The notes: a model not told the origin generated them from the sequence alone. Counted from the first letter of the stretch, positions 35,282 to 43,792 are shown. The stretch is 64,000 nucleotides of DNA from Lachnospiraceae bacterium (GCA_017439665.1 JAFSIS010000008.1:46765-110764), one strand, 5' to 3'. Numbers and translations: made by a program.

Positions 35282-36632
35282 CTGAGGTCATTCCCTCCTC
35301 ATTCCATCGGAATATGGTCTCGCTGTGTTTCTCCCAGAAGGAGGTATCGTATTTTCCGCGGATAAATTCCGGATGGAAGGTTACCAGATGCATGAATTCC
35401 GTATTGGTCTCCACGCCTTCTATCATCAGTTCCTCCAGGGCTCTTCGCATGCGGCGGATGGTTTCCAGACGGGTTTTTCCCGTTACAATGATCTTGGCAA
35501 CCATAGAGTCGTAGTGCGGACTCACCTCACAGCCGTTGTACAGGTGGCTGTCCACCCGCACTCCGGGGCCTGCCGGAAAGTGCAAAAAGCTTACTTTTCC
35601 AGGACTCATGGCATTGATCCGACACTCCATTGCGTGTCCCTTAAAGCTCACCTTTTCCTGGGTCAGCTCCATCTTCCGCCCTGCCGCGATCCGGATCTGC
35701 TCTTTAATTAAATCCACTCCTGTTAACAGCTCCGTTACCGGATGCTCCACCTGGATTCGGGTATTCATTTCAATAAAATAAAAATTCTTTTCATCGTCGA
35801 GAACGAATTCTACCGTCCCCGCATTGGTATAGCCACAAGCCCGTGCTGCTCTTACGGCCTCTGCTCCCATCCTGTTTCGCAAATCCTCATCCAGTATCCA
35901 GGAAGGGGTTTCCTCCAGAAGCTTCTGGTTGTTTCGCTGAATGGAGCAGTCTCTTTCTCCCAGATGGACAATATTTCCATGCTGGTCTGCAAGAATCTGA
36001 AATTCAATATGATGAGGATTTACGATCAGTTTTTCCAGATATACCTCACCGTTTCCGAAGGCTGCCTCAGCCTCCGTTTTTGCAGTAAAAAAGGCCTTTT
36101 CCAGTTCTTCTTCCTTAAAGACCTTTCTCATTCCCTTTCCACCGCCTCCGGCAGTGGCCTTTATCAAGACGGGATAACCGATTTTTTCTGCCTCTTTCCT
36201 GGCCTCTTCCAGGCTGCCTAACATTCCCACAGATCCCGGAACTACAGGAACCCCGCTCTTTCTCATCAGGGTTCTGGCGGTCTGCTTATCCCCCATACTC
36301 TGAATTACCTTCGCTGCGGGGCCGATAAAGGTAATCCCGCTTTCCTCACAGGCTCCCGCAAAGCCTGCATTTTCTGACAGGAAGCCGTAGCCCGGGTGAA
36401 TGGCATCACACTCCATTTTTCTGGCGGTCTCCAGAATCACTTCCTGATTCAGATAGCTTTCTTTTACTTTTTCCGGACCGATACATACCCTGTGGGTCGC
36501 TAGCATCACCGGTAAAGACTCTTCATCTGCTGTGGAATAAACGGCCACCGTTTCGATTCCCATTTCCCTGCAGCAACGAACGATGCGAAGGGCGATTTCT
36601 CCACGGTTGGCGATCAAAATTCGTTTAAACAT
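35271..36632 (-). CDS. accC: Acetyl-CoA carboxylase biotin carboxylase subunit
   Basis: 453 residues. Biotin carboxylase N-domain (ILIANRGEIALRIVRCCREM), ATP-grasp glycine loop KATAGGGGKGMRKV, and FIEMNTRIQVEHPVTELLTG with the catalytic Glu/Arg/Gln set. Carboxylates the biotin of AccB. Separated by 6 bp from accB. Confidence 0.96.
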   Translation of the reverse strand: MFKRILIANRGEIALRIVRCCREMGIETVAVYSTADEESLPVMLATHRVCIGPEKVKESYLNQEVILETARKMECDAIHPGYGFLSENAGFAGACEESGITFIGPAAKVIQSMGDKQTARTLMRKSGVPVVPGSVGMLGSLEEARKEAEKIGYPVLIKATAGGGGKGMRKVFKEEELEKAFFTAKTEAEAAFGNGEVYLEKLIVNPHHIEFQILADQHGNIVHLGERDCSIQRNNQKLLEETPSWILDEDLRNRMGAEAVRAARACGYTNAGTVEFVLDDEKNFYFIEMNTRIQVEHPVTELLTGVDLIKEQIRIAAGRKMELTQEKVSFKGHAMECRINAMSPGKVSFLHFPAGPGVRVDSHLYNGCEVSPHYDSMVAKIIVTGKTRLETIRRMRRALEELMIEGVETNTEFMHLVTFHPEFIRGKYDTSFWEKHSETIFRWNEEGMTSDDE

Positions 36633-36638
36633 TCTTCT

Positions 36639-37076
36639 TTAACCCTTTTTTACTGTCATTAATGCCTGATTGTATTCCACCATGCTGCCGTCTTCCACCA
36701 GAATCGCCTCGATCACACCATCCATGGGTGCCACGATCTCGTTCATCAGCTTCATGGCTTCGATAATGCCTACCACATCTCCCTTTTTTACCTGCTGTCC
36801 CGGGGTAACGAAGGGCTCCTTATCAGGCGAGGGAGCTGAATAAAAGGTACCTACAAAGGGAGCCTTTATCTCTTCTCCTCTTTCTTCCTTCCTCTCTGTC
36901 GTGACCTCTGTGGTAGTCACAGGAGCTGCCACAGGCAGACCTCCTGATACCACTGTAGTCACCGGAGTAAGACCTTTTTCCAGGGTAAGCTTTGTGTCTC
37001 CCATTTCCAGCTTCAGCCGGTTCAGGGAGGATGCATCAAAACGATCCATCAATGCATAAATTTCCTGAATGTCCAT
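36639..37076 (-). CDS. accB: Biotin carboxyl carrier protein
   Basis: 145 residues. The C-terminal biotinyl domain has GIIEAMKLMNEIVAPMDG with the biotinylated lysine; a Pro/Thr/Val-rich linker spans about residues 35-65. Carries CO2 between AccC and AccA/AccD. Preceded by a strong hairpin that separates it from acpP. Confidence 0.95.
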   Translation of the reverse strand: MDIQEIYALMDRFDASSLNRLKLEMGDTKLTLEKGLTPVTTVVSGGLPVAAPVTTTEVTTERKEERGEEIKAPFVGTFYSAPSPDKEPFVTPGQQVKKGDVVGIIEAMKLMNEIVAPMDGVIEAILVEDGSMVEYNQALMTVKKG

Positions 37077-37090
37077 ATTTCCTCTCTATC

Positions 37091-37141
37091 TGTGGCATAA
37101 TTCTTGGATACACAGTAAGCATTTTCAAGAATTATGCCACA
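37091..37141 (-). promoter_or_regulatory. Perfect 16-bp intercistronic hairpin between acpP and accB
   Basis: TGTGGCATAATTCTTG and its exact complement are separated by 19 nt. On the minus strand no long T-run follows (GATAGAGAGGAAAT), and the accB ribosome site is directly 3'. It probably stabilises or processes the abundant acpP message. Confidence 0.7.
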
Positions 37142-37175
37142 GTCTCTTTCTTCTTTATTCTACTGCCTTAACTAC

Positions 37176-37403
37176 TTATGCATTTGCGTCGATGTACTCT
37201 ACGATATCCTTAACGGTAACGAATTTAACCAGTGCCTCATCGGGAATGGAAAGACCAAATTCCTCTTCCAGTGCCATGTTCAGCTCTACTGCATCCAAAG
37301 AGTCTGCGCCCAGATCATCCTTTAAGGTTGCAGTTAATACTACAGCTTCCTCGTCACAGCCTAAGGTGTCCACAATGATTTCCTTTACTTTGTCAAATGT
37401 CAT
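37176..37403 (-). CDS. acpP: Acyl carrier protein
   Basis: 75 residues from the ATG at 37403 (CAAGGAGG 8-9 nt upstream). The phosphopantetheine site [20 protein letters not shown] is intact with the modified serine in DSL. First gene of the acc/fab operon. Its promoter is a full sigma-A consensus, as expected for a very abundant protein. Confidence 0.95.
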   Translation of the reverse strand: MTFDKVKEIIVDTLGCDEEAVVLTATLKDDLGADSLDAVELNMALEEEFGLSIPDEALVKFVTVKDIVEYIDANA

Positions 37404-37431
37404 TTTTAAATCCTCCTTGAAAAACAAATTA

Positions 37432-37443
37432 ATTTAGTTAAAT
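37432..37443. promoter_or_regulatory. FabT-like box downstream of the acpP promoter
   Basis: ATTTAGTTAAAT, an inverted repeat (ATTTA-NN-TAAAT) about 25 nt past the -10 box. The reverse complement of the same 12-mer is at 37513-37524. Confidence 0.5.
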
Positions 37444-37468
37444 TTTTTTAAATAAATTTACTGAGTGA

Positions 37469-37497
37469 ATTATAGGGGAGACTTCTTCCCTTGTCAA
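37469..37497 (-). promoter_or_regulatory. Consensus sigma-A promoter of the acc/fab operon
   Basis: TTGACA (37497-37492), 17 nt, TATAAT (37474-37469), about 65 nt before the acpP ATG. Confidence 0.88.
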
Positions 37498-37512
37498 CAA
37501 CTATTTCAATAT

Positions 37513-37524
37513 ATTTAACTAAAT
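37513..37524. promoter_or_regulatory. FabT-like box upstream of the acpP promoter
   Basis: ATTTAACTAAAT, the exact reverse complement of the 37432-37443 box, 15 nt upstream of the -35. The pair brackets the promoter at 81-bp spacing, suiting a MarR-type repressor. Confidence 0.5.
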
Positions 37525-37618
37525 TTATTTATTCTTAAGAATTAAAGAGGAGCTGCCCTGCCACCCATGTCATTTAGTTATGCCTTTAATAGTTGTCTCC
37601 ACCACATATAGCTTTAAA

Positions 37619-37647
37619 TTGAGAAAGAATAAAAAATATGCTATATT
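37619..37647 (+). promoter_or_regulatory. Sigma-A promoter of the ADP-ribosyltransferase gene
   Basis: TTGAGA (37619-37624), 17 nt, TATATT (37642-37647), 31 nt before the chosen ATG. It excludes the upstream ATG at 37580 as the main start. Confidence 0.65.
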
Positions 37648-37678
37648 TATAAAAAATTGTTACTGCAAAGGAAAACGA

Positions 37679-38212
37679 ATGTATCTTTCAAAAGAATCAG
37701 TTGTACCTGTTTTAAGAGAAGAATATAATAAATGGATTAAGGAACTTACATTAGAAGAAAAGAAGGCTATAAGAAAATACTCGTATAATTCGCTTGACTC
37801 TCGCCCTAATCGTTTTTTTAAAAGGTCAAATGCGATGTTGAGAGGAGAGTATAACAAATCTGATATAGAAATACTAAAAAAGTATGCTAAAGTAATTTCC
37901 AAAGCTATTCACAGGCATAGACTGGAACATGATATCATTTGTTATAGATGTGTGGATGTAGACCCGACTAAGGATTTAATAGAAGGTACAGAATTTACAT
38001 TCGACCAATTTATTAGTACTTCTGTTATAAAATCAAAAACACTTAGAGGAAGGTACAATTTTATTATATATGCACCGGTTGGAACATTAGGAGCATATAT
38101 TGAAAAGATCAGTGTGTTCCCCAATCAAAGGGAGTTTTTGCTTGACAGTAGTTGTATCTATAAGCTATTATCAAGAAAAGGGAATGTCATTGAATTGGAG
38201 GTGAAGACATGA
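37679..38212 (+). CDS. C3-like mono-ADP-ribosyltransferase (ADPrib_exo_Tox fold)
   Basis: 177 residues from the ATG at 37679 (AAAGGAAAACGA upstream). The R-S-E triad is visible: Arg90 in IICYRCVDVD, Ser113-Thr114-Ser115 in FDQFISTSV, and Gln150-Arg151-Glu152 in FPNQREFLL. QxE rather than ExE before the catalytic glutamate is the pattern of C3-type enzymes, which modify asparagine in Rho GTPases. The protein is little more than a bare catalytic domain, with no signal peptide seen. Base composition is much more AT-rich than its neighbours, suggesting transfer. A 33-codon ORF overlaps its stop. Confidence 0.78.
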   Translation: MYLSKESVVPVLREEYNKWIKELTLEEKKAIRKYSYNSLDSRPNRFFKRSNAMLRGEYNKSDIEILKKYAKVISKAIHRHRLEHDIICYRCVDVDPTKDLIEGTEFTFDQFISTSVIKSKTLRGRYNFIIYAPVGTLGAYIEKISVFPNQREFLLDSSCIYKLLSRKGNVIELEVKT

Positions 38213-38310
38213 GAAAATTAGTAAAGAAAATTAGAATGCACTTTGAAGAAAAAAGAAATTGGAAAGCAAAAATGTCTGAACCGTTAAGAGTTCGCATCAT
38301 AGAAAAATAG
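38209..38310 (+). CDS. Small basic ORF coupled to the ADP-ribosyltransferase gene
   Basis: 33 residues (MRKLVKKIRMHFEEKRNWKA...), rich in Lys and Arg. Its ATG overlaps the upstream TGA as ATGA, with GGAGGTGAAGAC directly before, so it is probably translated. No family is recognised. It could be a partner, an immunity peptide or a remnant; a hairpin terminator follows at 38335. Confidence 0.5.
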   Translation: MRKLVKKIRMHFEEKRNWKAKMSEPLRVRIIEK

Positions 38311-38334
38311 TTGTAGTAGTTATTGATAAAGCCA

Positions 38335-38365
38335 AGGCATATCAGGTAGGATACTTGATATGCCT
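38335..38365 (+). terminator. Terminator after the ADP-ribosyltransferase unit
   Basis: AGGCATATCA, 11-nt loop, TGATATGCCT, then ATTTTAC. It may also serve the minus-strand operon that ends at 38517. Confidence 0.75.
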
Positions 38366-38381
38366 ATTTTACTTCTTGTCG

Positions 38382-38505
38382 CTACTTTATTCGCTTTCCC
38401 ACCACCACAAACCTGCCGTCCTCCACATGGTAGGAGCAGCAGGAAAGGGTGAGAAATTCGCCCCAAACTCTGCCGTCACACTGGTATCGTAAAGGGAAAG
38501 CTCCT
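38382..38505 (-). pseudogene. Class B-like sortase C-terminal remnant
   Basis: The minus strand encodes GEFLTLSCCSYHVEDGRFVV and VGKRIK before a TAG at 38382-38384. TLSxCSY with the catalytic cysteine and EDGRFVVV are the C-terminal hallmarks of class B sortases. A one-base frame change separates it from LYDTSVTAEFG just upstream, which is the expected preceding segment. The rest of the gene is gone; the MFS gene begins its 3' end at 38517. Confidence 0.7.
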
Positions 38506-38516
38506 ATTTTCTATTT

Positions 38517-39806
38517 TTACTGAGGCTTATAGCCTAATGCTTCAATCTGCTTTTTACTGGTCAGGCTGGACAGCAGGTATAAAATACCTACCACCACCAT
38601 CAATACGGCAAAGATGATCCATGCCAGACGGTAGGTTCCGGTAATATCGAAGATGAAGGCTGCGATAGTCGGTCCAATGATCTGACCGATATTTCCCGCC
38701 ATATTCATCCAGCCGCTTAAAACGCTGTACTCCTTGTCTCCAAAGTTTCTGGCCGTGATCAAAAAGGGAATAACTGAAGGTACAGCACCACCGATCATAT
38801 ACAGGGGCAGCATCAACGTAGAGTAACGCATGTCGGATGCTGCCATCATCATGGCTATGAACATGGCTGCATAAAACATAGGTGCGATGACCGCCGTACG
38901 TTTAATATGGAAGATATCCGAAAATACACCCAACAGGAATTTACCCAGAATCAGAGTTCCCAAGGCTCCGGCATAGATTGCGGCAGCCTGCCCGCTGTCT
39001 CCTGTAATATCCGTAAAGTAAGCAACACACTGTGTGGAAAAGGCAGAGGCGCCGATCATGGTTACCAGACCGGCCAGCCACTGCAGCCACCAGCGGGAGG
39101 TTCTCAGGGCTTCCTTTCCGGTAATCCCTGTTTTCTGGGTAGAGACTCCGCCGGCCGCCTTTACCTCTTCCGGTGAGGGGTCGCCTACTCTGGTTTCAAA
39201 TCCTTTATCTGCAGGCATACTCACAATCAGAGCCAGGGAAAGGGGGATCAGGATCGCATTGATCGCTGCCAGGGCAAGATAGCCTGCTCTCCAGCCATAA
39301 GTACTGATCACATGATTGGCAATGGGTACCCATACCAGGGCCCCTGCACCACTTCCCAGCATGCCGATGGACATGGCCGTTCCCTTGATCTTAGGGCCAA
39401 ACCAATTGCTGACGATAATGGTTACCGGAAGGTTGGTAGCTCCTGCCCAGCCGAATCCCTGAATGGCAGAAAGAAGATAAAGCTGCCACAGTGAAGTGGC
39501 TCCTGCCATCAGTACATAGACTGCACTGGTAAGGACGATACAGCCGGTCAGCACATATTTTACCGGATACTTTTTATAAATTTTTCCGATAAAAGCAGAA
39601 CCGATCAGCATGGTGATGGTCAGGATCGTATTCGTCTGGGTGTACGCCGTTCTGGTGATTCCCAGCTCCTCGGTAATCGGTGTATAAAATAATGAAGAAA
39701 GATTCACCTTTACCACGTAGGCAATAAACATGGTCATGAAGCCCACAAAAAGCATCACCCATCCGTAATAGAATCTTCCGTCAATCTTAAATAGATTCTT
39801 ATTCAT
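38517..39806 (-). CDS. MFS transporter, OFA (oxalate/formate antiporter-like) family
   Basis: 429 residues, twelve membrane segments. FYYGWVMLFVGFMTMFIAYV, NWFGPKIKGTAMSIGMLGSG and GYLALAAINAILIPLSLAL fit the OFA/monocarboxylate branch of the major facilitator superfamily. Probable organic anion uptake or exchange. Last of three genes with a DASS transporter and an SDR, so the group likely handles one organic acid or sugar acid; the substrate is unknown. Confidence 0.85.
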   Translation of the reverse strand: MNKNLFKIDGRFYYGWVMLFVGFMTMFIAYVVKVNLSSLFYTPITEELGITRTAYTQTNTILTITMLIGSAFIGKIYKKYPVKYVLTGCIVLTSAVYVLMAGATSLWQLYLLSAIQGFGWAGATNLPVTIIVSNWFGPKIKGTAMSIGMLGSGAGALVWVPIANHVISTYGWRAGYLALAAINAILIPLSLALIVSMPADKGFETRVGDPSPEEVKAAGGVSTQKTGITGKEALRTSRWWLQWLAGLVTMIGASAFSTQCVAYFTDITGDSGQAAAIYAGALGTLILGKFLLGVFSDIFHIKRTAVIAPMFYAAMFIAMMMAASDMRYSTLMLPLYMIGGAVPSVIPFLITARNFGDKEYSVLSGWMNMAGNIGQIIGPTIAAFIFDITGTYRLAWIIFAVLMVVVGILYLLSSLTSKKQIEALGYKPQ

Positions 39807-39854
39807 AAACTTGTTTCTCCTCTTGTTTGATTTTGTACATTCCTCTACTGTTAT

Positions 39855-41150
39855 TCAGACAGTAAGGGGAAAAAATAAAGGAATAAATATTAAAATTCCC
39901 ACCAGAGCCAGCAGCGTCAGCTTCCACCCATAGCGAAAATAATCACTGAACTCATAACCGGCCACCTCCGTCATGGCAATCTGTGATGCAGCCAGCGGAG
40001 TCAGGGAAGCATAGCTGGCTGCCAGAGTAATTCCCAGGGTAAAGGCCATCTCATTAAAGCCAAGCTGCCTGCTCATGGTCAGTGCAATGGGAAGTACGAT
40101 CACAATGGCAGCCGAGTTGGTAATAAACTGGCTGATCCCCAATGTGATGACCACAAATACGATAAAAATAAGGTATGGTGAGGTTATTCCTCCCAGCAGA
40201 GAGATCACCCCACTGCCTACCAGTTCACCGGCCCCGGAGCCTGAAAGCCCATTTGCAATCCCCAGACAGCCGGCTAAAAAAACGATGGTCTCCCACTGCA
40301 GCTTTTTCACTACATCTTCCACTGTAAGTAAACCGGTAAGCAGGCAGAGTACCGCTGCCAGCATGGCTGTAACCGCTGTAGAAAAAATACCGAAGATATA
40401 GGAGAGGATCATCAATCCTATGATGACCAGCATAATGCTGATCTTTTTTTTGTCATAAATTTCTTCCTCCGCAGGCTCTTTTGCTCCCTCTTCTCCACAG
40501 AGCAGTATCTCTTCTCTGTTTCCCCAGATCCTGTTTCCGTCAGCATATCCCCAAAAATAAAGGTAGATCAGATAGACCGCAAAGATCAAAAGTCCCGGTC
40601 CGGTAAGCGTCCACATGCCCATTTCCATTCCGGAAAGCTCTAAAAGTAATGCATTTGCCGTCAGCTGCGGTGTGGTCCCGATCAGTATACTGGCCCCGCC
40701 AAACATGGCTGACAACGCCATAGGAAGCACCAGATTCCTTCGCTTCATTCTTCCGGATGCCTCAGCCACACTGTCAATAATGGGAATAAAGGAAGCGATC
40801 AAGGCCGTATTGGCTAAAAACATGGACATTAAGCCGGTCAGGATGCAAATGGCCAGCAAAAAGCCTTTTTCCCCACCCCGGGAAAATTTTACGGCCGCTC
40901 TTCCCAGAAGCTGTGCCGTACCGGTATTGAACATAGCCAGCCCTACGATCATGGCTCCCGCCATTAAAAGGACGATGCTGCTGGAAAATCCGGAAAAAAT
41001 CTCTTCAAAGCTGCCCACCTTAAACAAGACCATCATCAGACAGCCCAGCATTGCCGTAACCGTAGCCGATATCCATTTTGTGAGGAAAAGAACCAGACAG
41101 ATCGCCAAAATCAGCAGACCTAAAATATCCGCCCGTAAGATCTCTTGCAT
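39855..41150 (-). CDS. SLC13/DASS-type anion transporter (CitT/ArsB superfamily)
   Basis: 431 residues with about eleven to twelve membrane segments. The repeated SNT-like motifs appear as LANTALIASFIPI near residue 112 and TNSAAIVIVLPIAL in the second half, with GTTPQLTANALL and TPLAASQIAM. These residues bind Na+ and dicarboxylates in family members. Sits between the SDR and the MFS gene in one direction. Confidence 0.82.
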   Translation of the reverse strand: MQEILRADILGLLILAICLVLFLTKWISATVTAMLGCLMMVLFKVGSFEEIFSGFSSSIVLLMAGAMIVGLAMFNTGTAQLLGRAAVKFSRGGEKGFLLAICILTGLMSMFLANTALIASFIPIIDSVAEASGRMKRRNLVLPMALSAMFGGASILIGTTPQLTANALLLELSGMEMGMWTLTGPGLLIFAVYLIYLYFWGYADGNRIWGNREEILLCGEEGAKEPAEEEIYDKKKISIMLVIIGLMILSYIFGIFSTAVTAMLAAVLCLLTGLLTVEDVVKKLQWETIVFLAGCLGIANGLSGSGAGELVGSGVISLLGGITSPYLIFIVFVVITLGISQFITNSAAIVIVLPIALTMSRQLGFNEMAFTLGITLAASYASLTPLAASQIAMTEVAGYEFSDYFRYGWKLTLLALVGILIFIPLFFPLTV

Positions 41151-41177
41151 AACTACTTCCTTCCTCTTATGTTTTTC

Positions 41178-41942
41178 TTAAACGATGGTCCAGCCGCCAT
41201 CCACTAACAGAAGCTGTCCGGTTACATAGCTGGAAGCATCGGAAGCAAGATAGAGCAGGGCTCCGTTCAGTTCTCCGGGATTTCCCCGTCTTCCCATAGG
41301 GCAGCCATTGGTGATAGTATCCTCATAACGCTGGTCGGTCACCTTATCTGCCATCTCACTTTTGAAGTAGCCGGGACCCAGAGTATTTACGGTAATGTTA
41401 TTTTTTGCCCACTCAGCAGCCAGTGCTTTGGTCATCATATACACAGCTCCTTTGGCAGTGGAATAACCGCTTCTGGGGAAGCCGTTCATGGTCACCTGAC
41501 AATGGAAGGAACCGATATTGACGATCTTTCCATAGTTCTGCTTTAACATCACCCTTCCCACTTCCCGGGCCATGTAAAATACTCCATTGACATTGGTTTT
41601 CATGACATTTTCCCAAAGCTCATCCGTGGTATCCACAACCGGTGTGGCAAAGCCTGCTGCTGCATTGTTGATCAGAACATCGATTCTGCCGAACTTTTCC
41701 ACCACCTGGTCAACGGCTGCTTTTATGTTAGCTGTATCGGTTACATCGCAGGGCACTACGAGACACTGTACCCCATAGGCCTCCACTTCTTTTTTTACCT
41801 CTTCCAGCTTCTCTACCCTTCGTGCCATTACTGCCACATGAGCTCCCTGCTCAGCAAGGCAGAGTGCGAACTGTCTTCCCAACCCCGAAGAAGCTCCGGT
41901 TACTACTGCAAATTTACCTGATACATCAAAATAATTTTTCAT
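41178..41942 (-). CDS. Short-chain dehydrogenase, gluconate 5-dehydrogenase-like
   Basis: 254 residues. TGASSGLGRQFALCLAEQGA cofactor loop, NNAAAG, catalytic Ser in NIGSFHCQV and YSTAKGAVYM with Tyr and Lys; C-terminal SYVTGQLLLVDGGWTI. Similar to enzymes labelled gluconate 5-dehydrogenase or 3-oxoacyl-ACP reductase; with two anion transporters downstream, oxidation or reduction of a sugar acid is a reasonable guess. Confidence 0.85.
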   Translation of the reverse strand: MKNYFDVSGKFAVVTGASSGLGRQFALCLAEQGAHVAVMARRVEKLEEVKKEVEAYGVQCLVVPCDVTDTANIKAAVDQVVEKFGRIDVLINNAAAGFATPVVDTTDELWENVMKTNVNGVFYMAREVGRVMLKQNYGKIVNIGSFHCQVTMNGFPRSGYSTAKGAVYMMTKALAAEWAKNNITVNTLGPGYFKSEMADKVTDQRYEDTITNGCPMGRRGNPGELNGALLYLASDASSYVTGQLLLVDGGWTIV

Positions 41943-42030
41943 CTATTGCTCTCCCTTCTCATACTGATCCTGTTATATTCTATTTCTATCTTTCAGAAAT
42001 ATGCCCCATTATAGGCATATGCTATTTATT

Positions 42031-42085
42031 CATCCGTGATCAGGTCACCTAATTTTTGCTGCCTATGGTGACTAAGTCACGGATG
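42031..42085. promoter_or_regulatory. Nested inverted repeat between divergent genes
   Basis: CATCCGTGA...GTCACC and GGTGAC...TCACGGATG form a 9+6-bp interrupted stem. Each arm is also palindromic by itself (GTGATCAGGTCAC at 42036-42048 and GTGACTAAGTCAC at 42068-42080), 32 bp centre to centre, or three helical turns. This looks like paired operators in the 280-bp gap between the SDR operon and the glycosyltransferase gene. Confidence 0.55.
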
Positions 42086-42222
42086 TGGTATCGGCTTGGC
42101 ATCTTACCCTTTGCCCGCCCTGTCTATCCTCTTGAATTATCCGGCACTTTTTACTATACTTTTTCTAATAAAAATAACTGCCTTATGCCTGACCGGTATA
42201 AGGAGGCAGAAGGGAAAGAATT

Positions 42223-43671
42223 ATGGATTGGCAAACACAATATGAAATAACTTTAACGAAGGCTCTGGAAGCAGGGGATCTGGCAAGTGCCCGTGCACTG
42301 ACCCGAAGTTTTCATCTCACCGGTACTGCCCAGACTGCCCGGACCTGCTATCTGGAGGCTGCCTTAAGCTACTACGAGGGGCACTACCCACTGGCCCTGT
42401 TCTGGGCTGATAAGGGATTTTTGCTGGATCCTTCTTTCCTGCCCCTGCATGAGCTGCTGGGACTTCTCAGAGAGTATCAGGGAGATTTTTCAGAATATGT
42501 CCCTGCCTTTTCCTTTGATGTTTCCTCGGACAATCGTCCCCTTCGGATCATCCTTGTGGAAGGGCCAATTAAAATTGTAAATTATACCGCTGAGCAGTTT
42601 CGGAAGAATTTTGAAGCCCTTGGCCATGAGGTCTTTGTTTTTTATATGGAAGAGATGACGAAGGATGCTTCCTCTTTCTGGGCATTCTGTAAAAAAGGAA
42701 TTGATTTTTGTCTCACCTTCAATAATATGGCTCTTTCCCAGAAGCTGGAAAAGGGAGATTTTCTCTGGGATGCTTTACATATCCCCTGCTTTGACTATAT
42801 GTTTGACCATCCACTGTACTTTTTCGACACCTTCGATGATCCCCCCGCTTCTGCAGTGGTCACCTGTGTGGACCGGCACCATGTCAGCTATGTGAAACGT
42901 TTTTATCCGAAGGTCAATAACTGCTTCTTTTTCCCTTTGGGCAGCGAAGAACTATTCCGTGAGGAGATCATTCCCTGGCAGGAACGCTCCATCCAGGCCC
43001 TCTATGTGGGCAGCCTGAAAAAGAATCCTCATGCAGTAGAGGATGCTTTTTCCCGCAAAGTAGTAAACCTTTTGTGTGAACATACCGGTCTTACCGTAGA
43101 GGAGGCCGTTGAACAGCTCCTTGGCCCTACTGACGAAACTACACTGAAGAAAACTCTGGAAAGATACCGCTATTGCGATCTGAACACCAACTTCATCTTC
43201 CGGGAAAATCTTGTCCGTGTTCTGGTTAATGCCAACATCCACGTTACTGTTTACGGTTCCGGCTGGGAGGAATGTGATTTTTCAGACAGTCCGTTTTTCC
43301 ACCATGAAGGTTCAGCCACCCAGGAGGAATGTATCCGGAAAATGCAGGATACCCGATTCGTGCTGAACAGTATGCCCTGGTTCAAAGACGGCACCCATGA
43401 CCGGATTTATAATGCCATGCTTGCCCATGCCCTGTGTATCACCGATCCCAGTGACTATCTGGCAGAGGAATTTACGGACCGAGAAGACATCCTTTACTAT
43501 TCTTTGGATGCCATGGAGAAGCTTCCTGACCTGATCCACTATTATGAGGCTCATCCCGAAGAGGCTGTCACCATTATCGAAAAGGGCTATCAGAAGGCGG
43601 TTCTCTCCCACACCTGGCAAAATCGATCTATAGAGCTTTTGGAAAGATTTTTTCAGAAAAAATATGAATAA
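42223..43671 (+). CDS. CgeB/DUF3880-type glycosyltransferase
   Basis: 482 residues. The N-terminal 100 residues are TPR-like helices (LEAALSYYEGHYPLALFWAD). A GT-B fold follows: LRIILVEGPIKIVNYTAEQF, CFDYMFDHPLYFFDTFDDPP (DUF3880), then a Glyco_trans_1-like part with VTVYGSGWEECDFSDSPFFH, VLNSMPWFKDGTHDRIYNAM and EYLAEEF-like DYLAEEFTDREDILYYSL. Acceptor unknown; related enzymes glycosylate spores, flagella or surface polymers. AAGGAGG upstream of ATG. Confidence 0.8.
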   Translation: MDWQTQYEITLTKALEAGDLASARALTRSFHLTGTAQTARTCYLEAALSYYEGHYPLALFWADKGFLLDPSFLPLHELLGLLREYQGDFSEYVPAFSFDVSSDNRPLRIILVEGPIKIVNYTAEQFRKNFEALGHEVFVFYMEEMTKDASSFWAFCKKGIDFCLTFNNMALSQKLEKGDFLWDALHIPCFDYMFDHPLYFFDTFDDPPASAVVTCVDRHHVSYVKRFYPKVNNCFFFPLGSEELFREEIIPWQERSIQALYVGSLKKNPHAVEDAFSRKVVNLLCEHTGLTVEEAVEQLLGPTDETTLKKTLERYRYCDLNTNFIFRENLVRVLVNANIHVTVYGSGWEECDFSDSPFFHHEGSATQEECIRKMQDTRFVLNSMPWFKDGTHDRIYNAMLAHALCITDPSDYLAEEFTDREDILYYSLDAMEKLPDLIHYYEAHPEEAVTIIEKGYQKAVLSHTWQNRSIELLERFFQKKYE

Positions 43672-43717
43672 ATGAATTACCCGGCCCTTGTATCTCGACT
43701 TACAACTCAGCATCCCC

Positions 43718-43749
43718 TCCCCCGGCTCTCGGCACGGGGGGATTTTTAT
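43718..43749 (+). terminator. Terminator of the glycosyltransferase gene
   Basis: TCCCCCG, 10-nt loop, CGGGGGA, then TTTTTATA. Confidence 0.85.
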
Positions 43750-43792
43750 ATCGAAGAAAAATAAAATTTTATTGTTTTTCAATAAATTTTTA

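Noticed and set aside
37580..37678. Earlier ATG giving a 210-residue ADP-ribosyltransferase
   Set aside because: A good promoter (37619-37647) lies inside that extension, and the ATG at 37679 has a ribosome site; the extra 33 residues add no domain.
42031..42085. Riboswitch reading of the nested inverted repeat
   Set aside because: It lies in a divergent promoter gap, each arm is a DNA-type palindrome, and no conserved riboswitch core was recognised.
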